DNA of 8,087 nt, taken from an uncultured Spirochaetaceae bacterium (GTDB taxonomy: Bacteria; Spirochaetota; Spirochaetia; Sphaerochaetales; Sphaerochaetaceae). A model generated the notes under the pieces. That model did no database searches and was not told the DNA's origin. It worked only from the letters and a program-made list of their open reading frames with translations. Below are positions 1 through 5,347 of the stretch, piece after piece. The position numbers and the translations under genes are program-made. Location of the stretch: contig CALXON010000032.1 in assembly GCA_944389985.1 (NCBI GenBank), forward strand, positions 1 to 8,087, in the 5' to 3' direction. Positions within the stretch are counted from its first letter, which is position 1, and the number at the start of each line of letters is the position of its first letter.

Positions 1-639
1 GGTCTTACAGTTCTCATAACGGTGACATCAATCATAGCCGGAACCGTCCTGGGATTCCTTGTATATATGTTCTGCAGGAAGGGCAACAGGATAGCCAACG
101 GCGCGACCAACTTCTTCCTGTGGCTCATCCATGGAATGCCTACGGTCCTACTGCTGATGATCCTCTATTACATCATCTTCGGATCTTCGAGTCTCAGCGG
201 TACCTGGGTCTCCGTTGTAGGATTCTCTCTGATGTTCGCCTGTTCCATGATCGATATGCTCCGTGTGGGATGCCATGCGATCGGAAAGGGTCAGCTTGAG
301 GCTTCGACAGCTCTCGGATACTCAGAGAGCCAGAGCTTCTTCAGGATCATCCTTCCGCAGGCTGCACAGCACTTCCTGCCTATATACCGCAATGAGGTCG
401 TGACATTGATCAAGGAGACATCTGTCGTAGGCTACATCGCCGTTCTTGATCTTACGAAGATAAGCGATCTCGTCAGAAGCAGAACCTACGAGGCGTTCTT
501 CCCTCTGATCGTCACTGCGATCATGTACTTCGTGATCTCTGCGGTGCTTACAAGGATCGTCACTCTGATAGAGCATTCCATTGACCCGAAGAGAAGGAAG
601 AAGGACAAGATCCTCAAGGGTATCAAGGAAATAGAGTAG
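1..639 (+). CDS. Amino-acid ABC transporter permease (3' part, truncated by window edge)
   Basis: This is the inner-membrane permease of a polar amino-acid importer (HisM/GlnP family), which passes substrate from a binding protein across the membrane using an ATPase partner. The frame is open from base 1, so the gene starts outside the window; a GTG at 22 is internal, inside the first visible membrane helix. The 212 visible residues hold several hydrophobic segments (about 4-24, 37-60, 66-85 and 165-190). The EAA-type cytoplasmic loop that docks on the ATPase is at 100-119 (E100, A101, G106, then IILP at 116-119). The IRSRT-like stretch VRSRTYEAFFPLI and the VGYIAVLDLTK region recall permeases fused behind a periplasmic binding domain, so the missing part may encode one; that is inference. 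The C-terminus is a short basic tail (SIDPKRRKKDK), expected on the cytoplasmic side. A terminator follows, so this is the last gene of its unit. Confidence 0.9.
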   Translation, partial: GLTVLITVTSIIAGTVLGFLVYMFCRKGNRIANGATNFFLWLIHGMPTVLLLMILYYIIFGSSSLSGTWVSVVGFSLMFACSMIDMLRVGCHAIGKGQLEASTALGYSESQSFFRIILPQAAQHFLPIYRNEVVTLIKETSVVGYIAVLDLTKISDLVRSRTYEAFFPLIVTAIMYFVISAVLTRIVTLIEHSIDPKRRKKDKILKGIKEIE

Positions 640-662
640 TCAGTTACAACTGAGATGAATAC

Positions 663-700
663 AGCAGCATCTGTTTTGGTAGCAGATGCTGTTCTGTTTT
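663..700 (+). terminator. Rho-independent terminator of the permease operon
   Basis: A perfect 9-bp stem, CAGCATCTG (665-673) with CAGATGCTG (683-691), can be lengthened by a G-T and an A-T pair to 663/693. The loop is 9 nt and is followed by the T-rich run ttctgtttt. It lies 24 nt after the permease stop and ends just before the -35 box of the next operon, so it should insulate the DUF3990 module from upstream transcription. Confidence 0.85.
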
Positions 701-704
701 CTGA

Positions 705-733
705 TTGTCTCTATACGTCCATGGATGTATAAT
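705..733 (+). promoter_or_regulatory. Sigma-70 type promoter of the DUF3990/HTH operon
   Basis: The -35 box is TTGTCT (705-710, 4 of 6 to TTGACA) and the -10 box is a perfect TATAAT (728-733), separated by the ideal 17 bp. The expected transcription start is about 740-741, at or one base before the ATG at 741. No Shine-Dalgarno site can fit between them, so the mRNA is predicted to be leaderless. A TTG at 705 is in frame with the coding region, but it is part of the -35 box and is not a credible start. Confidence 0.7.
712..731 (+). promoter_or_regulatory. Palindromic operator candidate inside the promoter
   Basis: The 20-bp sequence TATACGTCCATGGATGTATA is an inverted repeat with 9 of 10 half-site positions paired (only 717/726 mismatched, G against T). 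It fills most of the -35/-10 spacer and covers the first four bases of the -10 box, so a dimer bound here would block RNA polymerase. The natural candidate is the HTH protein encoded second in this operon, giving the autorepression usual for toxin-antitoxin loci. In addition, ATGGAT recurs at 721-726 and 741-746, 20 bp apart and so on the same DNA face, which might offer a second contact. The palindrome is seen; the binding protein is inferred. Confidence 0.5.
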
Positions 734-740
734 ACTTCAT

Positions 741-1418
741 ATGGATAATGTGATCACTCTGTATCATGGTTCAGATCATGTCATTGAGACACCACTCTAC
801 GGAGGGGGCAAAAGAAACAATGATTACGGTCAGGGATTCTACTGTACCGCAGACCTTGAACTGGCAAAGGAATGGTCGGTCTATGCCATAGATAGAGAAG
901 GATTCGTGAATGCATATGAATTTGAAAGTACAGGCCTCAGAATCCTTAATCTGGACAGGGAATCCATCCTCACATGGATCGCTGTGCTGCTTAACAACCG
1001 GCAGTTTGAGATGAAGGGAAATCTTGCGAGGGCTGCGTTCTCCTATCTCTCTGAGAATTTCCTTGTGGATTATGAGTCTTATGATGTGATCACCGGATGG
1101 AGGGCAGATGACAGTTATTTCGCATTTGCCGGTGATTTCATAAATGGAGCGATATCCGTACAGCAGCTGGAGAGGGCGGTGAAGCTGGGAAATCTTGGTG
1201 TGCAGTATGTGATGAAGAGCCGTGAATCTTTCAGAAGACTCACATTCACAGAGGCAATACCTGTATCATCTGCATATTTCGAAAAACGTATGAGAAGAGA
1301 TCAGGAAGCCCGTAACAGCTATCTCTATGGAGAACGTGAGATGTTCGATAAGAATGAGCTGTTCATTACGGACATAATGCGGCAGGAGCTGAAGAGAGAT
1401 GATGCGCGCTTACAGTGA
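741..1418 (+). CDS. DUF3990 protein, putative ADP-ribosyltransferase-fold toxin of a TA module
   Basis: The 225-residue product resembles DUF3990 proteins, which have been related to the ADP-ribosyltransferase superfamily. Visible landmarks are LYHGS at 7-11 (H9, candidate NAD-binding His), the Gly-rich segment GQGFYCT at 30-36 (Y34), the conserved block YDVITGWRADDSYF at 114-127, and GVQYVMKS at 153-160 (Q155 may be the third residue of an H-Y-[E/D/Q] triad; inference). There is no signal peptide or membrane helix, so it should be cytosolic. The ATG at 741 is chosen because the conserved LYHGS begins 6 residues later and the only upstream in-frame start, TTG 705, lies in the promoter. No Shine-Dalgarno site precedes it; translation is probably leaderless. 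The HTH gene downstream overlaps its end by 20 nt. Target and activity cannot be read from sequence. The charged tail (about 180-225) seems extra to the catalytic core. Confidence 0.75.
   Translation: MDNVITLYHGSDHVIETPLYGGGKRNNDYGQGFYCTADLELAKEWSVYAIDREGFVNAYEFESTGLRILNLDRESILTWIAVLLNNRQFEMKGNLARAAFSYLSENFLVDYESYDVITGWRADDSYFAFAGDFINGAISVQQLERAVKLGNLGVQYVMKSRESFRRLTFTEAIPVSSAYFEKRMRRDQEARNSYLYGEREMFDKNELFITDIMRQELKRDDARLQ
1384..1388 (+). promoter_or_regulatory. Shine-Dalgarno site of the HTH gene
   Basis: AGGAG lies 10 nt before ATG 1399 (13 nt before the adjacent ATG 1402), inside the 3' end of the DUF3990 gene; GAAGAGAG between them may help. Unlike the first gene, the second therefore uses ordinary ribosome recruitment. 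This could allow more HTH protein than DUF3990 protein to be made from one transcript. Confidence 0.55.
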
Positions 1419-2031
1419 AGTGTATCTTGAACAGGCACAATATGGCCTTGGGTCCATGCTGGATCATGCTGTCAATGATCTTTCGTTCGGTATCGATGAG
1501 TTCTTCACATATTTCTGTGTCAGCGGCGTTGCAAAAAGCTTCGGTTCCGGTGACTGCCGCTATCTTGCGGGAATGTCCGGGGTGGAACTTACTGCCGTTG
1601 TTCTTGATAGAACAGGACTTGAGATCAGGGTGAGAACTCCCATTGTAAGGCTGGACAGACGTCAGGAATTCTGGACCGGCTGGGTTCTAGCATACTATCA
1701 GTGGTGGAGCATGCTGAGCTTTGAGGAGATAGCATTGCAGATGAAACCAAGTGCACTCATCAGACTGTACAATCCGTATCATGAAATGGATATTACGCAC
1801 ATTATACAGGAACTTGATGCAGTATGCCGGAAGGCGACAAGGCTTGGAAACAGACGTGTATTCTTTGGTCTTTCACAGTCACAGCTGGCAAAAGCCTCCG
1901 GTGTTCCTGTAAGGACAATTCAGGAATATGAGCAGCGTGCGAGATCCATTAATAAAGCTCAGGCCGATACAGTTGCGGCCCTTGCAAAGGCTCTTGGTAC
2001 AGAGAGTGCGAATCTCCTTGAGAATATCTGA
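1399..2031 (+). CDS. XRE-type HTH protein, putative antitoxin and autorepressor of the DUF3990 operon
   Basis: The 210-residue product has two parts. The C-terminal segment, about 157-208, is a Cro/CI (XRE) helix-turn-helix: LSQSQLAKASGVPVRTIQEYEQ gives the two-helix motif (about 158-179), and AQADTVAALAKALG supplies the last helices. The N-terminal 140 residues form a separate domain recalling proteins that accompany DUF3990 genes, with VYLEQAQYGLGSMLDHAVND (8-27), DEFFTYFCVSG (33-43), YLAGMSGVEL (55-64), FWTGWVLAYYQWW (91-103) and YNPYHEMD (124-131). I infer that this part binds and neutralises the partner while the HTH binds the promoter palindrome at 712-731. ATG 1399 and ATG 1402 are tandem; either works. 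The gene overlaps the DUF3990 gene by 17-20 nt, implying coupled translation. The order is toxin first, as in HigBA, not antitoxin first. It ends 30 nt from the converging DUF362 gene. Confidence 0.75.
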   Translation: MMRAYSEVYLEQAQYGLGSMLDHAVNDLSFGIDEFFTYFCVSGVAKSFGSGDCRYLAGMSGVELTAVVLDRTGLEIRVRTPIVRLDRRQEFWTGWVLAYYQWWSMLSFEEIALQMKPSALIRLYNPYHEMDITHIIQELDAVCRKATRLGNRRVFFGLSQSQLAKASGVPVRTIQEYEQRARSINKAQADTVAALAKALGTESANLLENI

Positions 2032-2056
2032 GAAAGACAAGGCTCCCGGAGGAGCC
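2032..2056 (-). terminator. Terminator of the trmJ-GDPD-DUF362 operon
   Basis: On the - strand a 6-bp GC-rich stem GGCTCC/GGAGCC (2051-2056 with 2041-2046) closes on a TCCG loop, a UNCG-type tetraloop with a C-G closing pair, which is unusually stable in RNA. It is followed by TTGTCTTTC. It begins 5 nt beyond the DUF362 stop. On the + strand the same stem lacks a T-run, so the HTH gene has at best a weak terminator here. Confidence 0.7.
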
Positions 2057-2061
2057 CTGTA

Positions 2062-3165
2062 TCACTTGACTGTAATGAGATTGTATTCTCTTGTTCCGAG
2101 TCCGATGCTTTCCGCATATTCCAGACCCTGTTTCCAGTTCGTATCCGGATGGATGTCAAAGAAGTGGTCATGATGCTTATGCTCTGAGTCGGAGAGCATT
2201 GTGTTTGGATTCACCGGCATCCTGTTCACGGCATCGGCACAGGCCTGATCAAGAGCCACCGGATCAAATGATGCGAATATTCCGATATTAGGTACGATCG
2301 GAGCATCATTCTCATTGTGGCAGTCACAGTTGGGTGAGATGTCAACAGCGATCGAGATATGGAAGGAAGGTCTGTCCTGAAGCACAGCCTTCGCATACTC
2401 CATCATCCTGCAGTTGAGGATCTCGTTGGAATTGCTGGTTCCCTCATGGATGGCATCCTTGGGACAGATGGCGATACATCTTCCGCATCCGACACATCTG
2501 TCATGATCTATGTGGCACTTCCTGTTCTCGATGACCGGGCCTTCATGTGCGCAGATCTTCTGGCACTTTCCGCATCCGATGCATTTCTCCTCCTCAACGA
2601 CTGGCTTTCCTGCAGCATGCATCTCCATCTTGCCCCTTCTGGAACCGGATCCCATTCCAATGTTCTTCAGAGCTCCTCCGAAGCCTGTGGATTCATGGCC
2701 TTTGAAGTGTGAAAGTGAGATGAAGATGTCCGCATCCATGATTGCTCTGCCGATCTTCGCCTCATGGACATACTTCCCATCTACAGGAACCTCGACATCA
2801 TCCATGCCTTTCAGGCCGTCTGCTATGATGATCTGGCAGCCTGTGGACATCGGAGAGTATCCGTTGATCATCGCTGTATCCATATGATCGAGAGCATTCT
2901 TCCTGCCACCGACATAGAGGGTGTTGCAGTCTGTCAGGAACGGCTTTCCTCCAAGCTTCTTCACCTCATCCGCGACAGTCTTCGCCCAGTTCGGACGGAG
3001 GAACGCGAGATTTCCCGGCTCTCCGAAATGGAGTTTTATCGCAGCAAAATGATCCTGAAAGTCGATGCTTCTGAATCCCGCCTCTGTCATGATCTTCCTG
3101 AGTTTATCAAGAAGACTGTAATCCGTATCTGTTCTCAGATCGGAAAAGTAAACATTGCTTGCCAT
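2062..3165 (-). CDS. DUF362 protein with two [4Fe-4S] ferredoxin motifs
   Basis: This is a 367-residue cytoplasmic iron-sulfur protein of the DUF362 family, whose biochemical role is not established. The DUF362 domain is split around a ferredoxin insert. The N-terminal part (about 1-185) carries AIKLHFGEPGN (42-52), a family signature, and LSHFKGHESTGFGGALKNIG (151-170). The ferredoxin part has two CxxCxxCxxxC motifs, C195/C198/C201/C205 and C224/C227/C230/C234; the second ends in the usual CP, while in the first the last Cys is followed by AHEG, not Pro. The C-terminal part has C280-D-C282, FDPVALDQA (300-308), and a His-rich HKHHDHF stretch (329-335) before the closing GLGTREYNL. There is no signal peptide. 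The start ATG is supported by AGGGG 8 nt upstream (3174-3178). It is the last gene of the trmJ operon, 12 nt after the GDPD stop. An electron-transfer or redox role is inferred from the clusters only. Confidence 0.9.
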   Translation of the reverse strand: MASNVYFSDLRTDTDYSLLDKLRKIMTEAGFRSIDFQDHFAAIKLHFGEPGNLAFLRPNWAKTVADEVKKLGGKPFLTDCNTLYVGGRKNALDHMDTAMINGYSPMSTGCQIIIADGLKGMDDVEVPVDGKYVHEAKIGRAIMDADIFISLSHFKGHESTGFGGALKNIGMGSGSRRGKMEMHAAGKPVVEEEKCIGCGKCQKICAHEGPVIENRKCHIDHDRCVGCGRCIAICPKDAIHEGTSNSNEILNCRMMEYAKAVLQDRPSFHISIAVDISPNCDCHNENDAPIVPNIGIFASFDPVALDQACADAVNRMPVNPNTMLSDSEHKHHDHFFDIHPDTNWKQGLEYAESIGLGTREYNLITVK

Positions 3166-3173
3166 AGCTTTAT

Positions 3174-3178
3174 CCCCT
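3174..3178 (-). promoter_or_regulatory. Shine-Dalgarno site of the DUF362 gene
   Basis: AGGGG lies 8 nt before ATG 3165, and its first base is the last base of the GDPD stop codon (TAA, 3180-3178). Ribosomes ending the phosphodiesterase gene would release directly on this site, consistent with coupled translation. Confidence 0.55.
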
Positions 3179-3978
3179 TACCTTAATCCAAGTCTTTCCG
3201 CCGTCTTTATCAGAAGAGCGGGATCATCTGTCATGATGGTATCGACACCCATGGAGTAGAGTCTCTCCATTTCCTTCTCGTCGTTTATCGTCCAGACCAT
3301 TATCACGGCATCACGCTTGTGCATTTCCCTTATGAAGCGCTCTGTGACGATCTTCACTCCATACATCTGTACCGGTACCTGGAATATGATCTTCCTGTCA
3401 AAGTGATCCGGCAGACAGTGAAGTTTTGTCCTGAATACAAGAGGAGCGACCTCCAGTGTCGATACCGATGTCAGAAGATCCGGAGCAAGCTTTCTCAGCT
3501 TCTTGAGATTGTTAAGGTGGAATGAAGCTGTGCAGACCCTGTTCTCTGCATTGTGCTTCCTTATCACCTTTATATATGTCTCCACAATCTCCTCTTCCTG
3601 ACTCTTGAGGTCGATGTTGAACCTCTCGTCAGGACAGGCCTCAAGTGCCTCATCAAGAGTGCAGAGCTGTACTCCCTTGCCTCTGAACGGGAAGGTTTTA
3701 CCTCCGTCCTTCGTGAATGTGTATCCTGCATCGAGCTGTTTCAGCTCACGGAGTGTGTGTATCTCCAGTGTTCCGGATCCGTTCGTGTTCCTTTCAAGAG
3801 TAGGGTCATGCCATATCACGATCTCACCGTCTCTCGTGAGATGCACGTCTGTCTCTATCACATCAATTCCCATCTTCACTCCGGAAAGGAATGCAGGGAG
3901 GGTGTTCTCTGGGTAATTCGCGCTGTCACCTCTGTGGGCTACGACACGGGGAAGGGGGGAGAGAAAGCTCTCATTCAT
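3178..3978 (-). CDS. Glycerophosphodiester phosphodiesterase, cytoplasmic UgpQ-like
   Basis: It hydrolyses deacylated phospholipids (glycerophosphodiesters) to sn-glycerol-3-phosphate plus an alcohol, using a metal ion in a TIM barrel (GDPD family). Counting from the start used here, the family catalytic set is present: H15-R16 in AHRGD, E24-N25 in PENT, E42 and D44 in IETDVHL, H57-D58 in WHDP, E110 in TLDEAL, and D123/K125 in IDLK. The VWTIND stretch near the C-terminus is also typical. The 266 residues match the small bacterial cytoplasmic forms; there is no signal peptide. Three ATGs compete (4002, 3984, 3978). I chose 3978 because AGGAGG at 3991-3986 lies 7 nt upstream; 3984 would be 1 nt from it, and 4002 lies before it. 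The start overlaps the trmJ stop by 8 nt, so coupling is likely. Active glycerophosphodiester hydrolysis is well supported; the exact substrate is not. Confidence 0.93.
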   Translation of the reverse strand: MNESFLSPLPRVVAHRGDSANYPENTLPAFLSGVKMGIDVIETDVHLTRDGEIVIWHDPTLERNTNGSGTLEIHTLRELKQLDAGYTFTKDGGKTFPFRGKGVQLCTLDEALEACPDERFNIDLKSQEEEIVETYIKVIRKHNAENRVCTASFHLNNLKKLRKLAPDLLTSVSTLEVAPLVFRTKLHCLPDHFDRKIIFQVPVQMYGVKIVTERFIREMHKRDAVIMVWTINDEKEMERLYSMGVDTIMTDDPALLIKTAERLGLR

Positions 3979-4711
3979 CTTCATGCCTCCTGTGAAGCGC
4001 AATCAGCTCCGCTTTCCGAAAGATCTTCTCAAACCGCTGCATCTCACTTTCAGAGAGAGCAGCCCTTTCTGTTATGTCCTTCAGAAGCTGTTCGGTCCAC
4101 TTTCTCTCATCGGCAAGCTTGAAATAACCCATGGTGTCCAGATGGGAGATCATCTCCGCAACTCCGTTCTGTATGCGTTCATGATTGATCGCCGTCATTC
4201 CGGCCTTATACTTCGCAGCATTCTTGAAAAGAGTGTAGCAGATGATCTGCACAGCCTGAGAGAGATTCAGTGAGGGAAATCTGTCGGATGTAGGAATCGT
4301 CACGATTGATGAACACATTGCAACCTCATCATCTCTCAGCCCGTCCGACTCCCTTCCGAATACTATTGAGATATCTCCATCGGGAAGAGTTGAGAGCTTC
4401 TCGGCAAGCTGTTCTGGCGAGTATGCGCTGAGTTTCCTGAATTTACCGCGCCTTCTTGTTGCTCCGACTGTGAATATGCTTCCTCTGAGAGCTTCAGAAA
4501 GGGTGTCGTATCTTTCAGCATTCTCCCATACATCAGCGGCATGAAGGGCCAGCGTCCTGACCCTGTCTTCGTCATATTCCCTGCCTCCTGTGATCACAAG
4601 ACGTTCAATTCCCATCGTCTTCATGGCTCTGCAGCATGATCCGATATTAGCTCCATCCTGTGTATCGACAAGAACTATCTTCACTCTGGATAAATATGCA
4701 CCCGTATCCAT
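3971..4711 (-). CDS. trmJ: SPOUT-class RNA 2'-O-methyltransferase, TrmJ-like
   Basis: It probably uses S-adenosylmethionine to methylate the ribose 2'-OH of a tRNA anticodon-loop nucleotide (position 32 for TrmJ). All three SPOUT/TrmH motifs are visible: motif 1 NIGSCCRAMKTMG at 22-34 (R28 is the expected catalytic Arg), motif 2 IVFGRESDGL at 116-125, and motif 3 IPTSDRFPSLNLSQAV at 139-154, which with motif 2 forms the trefoil-knot cofactor site. The opening VKIVLVDTQ and GATRRRGK (83-90) also fit TrmJ better than TrmL or TrmH. The length, 246 residues, equals that of E. coli TrmJ. The C-terminal 70 residues (INHERIQNG, HLDTMGYF) match the TrmJ-type tail. No Shine-Dalgarno site precedes ATG 4711; a TATAAT 7 nt upstream suggests leaderless translation. 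It heads the operon with GDPD and DUF362. TrmJ versus another TrmH-family RNA target is the remaining doubt. Confidence 0.8.
   Translation of the reverse strand: MDTGAYLSRVKIVLVDTQDGANIGSCCRAMKTMGIERLVITGGREYDEDRVRTLALHAADVWENAERYDTLSEALRGSIFTVGATRRRGKFRKLSAYSPEQLAEKLSTLPDGDISIVFGRESDGLRDDEVAMCSSIVTIPTSDRFPSLNLSQAVQIICYTLFKNAAKYKAGMTAINHERIQNGVAEMISHLDTMGYFKLADERKWTEQLLKDITERAALSESEMQRFEKIFRKAELIALHRRHEDE
3986..3991 (-). promoter_or_regulatory. Shine-Dalgarno site that fixes the GDPD start
   Basis: A perfect AGGAGG stands 7 nt before ATG 3978, within the end of the trmJ gene. It rules against the longer starts at 4002 and 3984, which lie upstream of it or 1 nt from it. Confidence 0.75.
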
Positions 4712-4900
4712 GGCCGTGATTATATATATTCAGAAGAAATTATTCCACAAAGGGCAGATTACATCAGACAGCATCTTCAGATTTATAGCCATTCGTGTAT
4801 GTTCAGGGCTTAAAATAAATTTCATGACGTACAATTTGATCTGAAATCAGGTTTTCAATTCAGAAACATAAATGACTTTGCGGAATTCCCGATAAGGTCT
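4712..4900. other. Intergenic region between the two - strand operons
   Basis: This 189-bp, AT-rich gap lies after the alkyltransferase stop and before trmJ. Apart from the trmJ promoter at its left end I see only an 8-bp palindrome GGAATTCC (4882-4889) and a weak AT-rich hairpin (4840-4845 with 4859-4864) without a T-run. No convincing terminator for the hslO-rlmKL-ogt operon is visible, so some readthrough into trmJ is possible. No small gene with a ribosome site is evident. Confidence 0.5.
4719..4750 (-). promoter_or_regulatory. Promoter of the trmJ-GDPD-DUF362 operon
   Basis: On the - strand a perfect TATAAT (4724-4719) sits inside an AT-run and ends exactly 7 nt before ATG 4711. A -35-like TTGTGG (4750-4745) is 20 bp from that hexamer, too far, but 16 or 18 bp from overlapping TATATA hexamers at 4728-4723 or 4726-4721. 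Any of these puts the start of transcription within about 5 nt of the ATG, so the leader is absent or very short. Confidence 0.55.
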
Positions 4901-5347
4901 CTATATGACGCCTTCAAGTTTCAGGAGGTATTCCTTTGCCTCTTTTCCGAACAGGCTGAATTTACCTATCTCTCCGGATTTCCTTATGATTCTGTGGCAT
5001 GGAATGATTATCGGGATATTGTTGCGTCCGACTGCGGTTGCGACAGCACGGACTGCATTGCTTCCTGCACGCTCAGCAAGCTCTGAGTAGCTTATTGTCG
5101 TTCCATAAGGAACCTTACAGAGCTCGGACCATACGCGGTTGTAAAGAGGTGAACTGTTGAAATGAAGAGGGAGATCGAAAACGGTACGTTCTTTATTGAA
5201 GTACTCTTCAATCTCCTTTACAGCTTTCAGAAGCAGAGGATTGTTGCTCTCTTTCGCATCCTCTGCTTCTTCGATGCTTATGATGGCACCATTATCCCCG
5301 GTTATGCTCAGCATCCCGATCGGTGTCATTACTGTGATACTATCCAC
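4901..5347 (-). CDS. ogt: Methylated-DNA-protein cysteine S-methyltransferase (O6-alkylguanine repair)
   Basis: It removes alkyl groups from O6 of guanine by a one-time transfer to its own cysteine. The active-site motif PCHR is at 116-119 with C117 as acceptor. Before it are YNRVWSELCKVPYGTTISYSELAE-like features (about 69-92) and AVRAVATAVGRNN (98-110; R100 is the expected arginine finger), which form the DNA-binding HTH domain. Residues 1-60 are the short N-terminal domain. The 148 residues suit the short Ogt class without an Ada regulatory domain. The segment after the active site reads GKFSLFGKEAK, where GGYxGGL-like is commoner, and the usual NP before PCHR is N-N-I-P. The start is GTG 5347, supported by AGGAAG 7 nt upstream (5360-5355); ATG 5329 is a poorer alternative. 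It overlaps the rlmKL stop by 8 nt and ends the operon. Confidence 0.9.
   Translation of the reverse strand: MDSITVMTPIGMLSITGDNGAIISIEEAEDAKESNNPLLLKAVKEIEEYFNKERTVFDLPLHFNSSPLYNRVWSELCKVPYGTTISYSELAERAGSNAVRAVATAVGRNNIPIIIPCHRIIRKSGEIGKFSLFGKEAKEYLLKLEGVI

Noticed and set aside
705..740. TTG start at 705 extending the DUF3990 protein by 12 residues
   Set aside because: The TTG is the first triplet of a good -35 box with a 17-bp spacer to a perfect -10, no ribosome site precedes it, and the extra residues are unlike the family N-terminus.
3982..4002. Longer GDPD starts at ATG 4002 or ATG 3984
   Set aside because: The strong AGGAGG at 3991-3986 serves ATG 3978 with 7-nt spacing; the other starts are upstream of it or 1 nt away.
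3553..4122. 189-codon open frame on the + strand opposite GDPD and trmJ
   Set aside because: It lies antisense to two well-identified genes, has no recognisable domain, and spans their junction; it is a by-product of their codon use.
4719..4730. TATATATA run as a simple-sequence phase-variation tract
   Set aside because: It is only about 10 bp and is better explained as the -10 region of the trmJ promoter.
4840..4864. Hairpin (6-bp stem TCTGAA/TTCAGA) as a terminator for the hslO-rlmKL-ogt operon
   Set aside because: The stem is AT-rich, the loop is 13 nt, and there is no T-run after it on the - strand.
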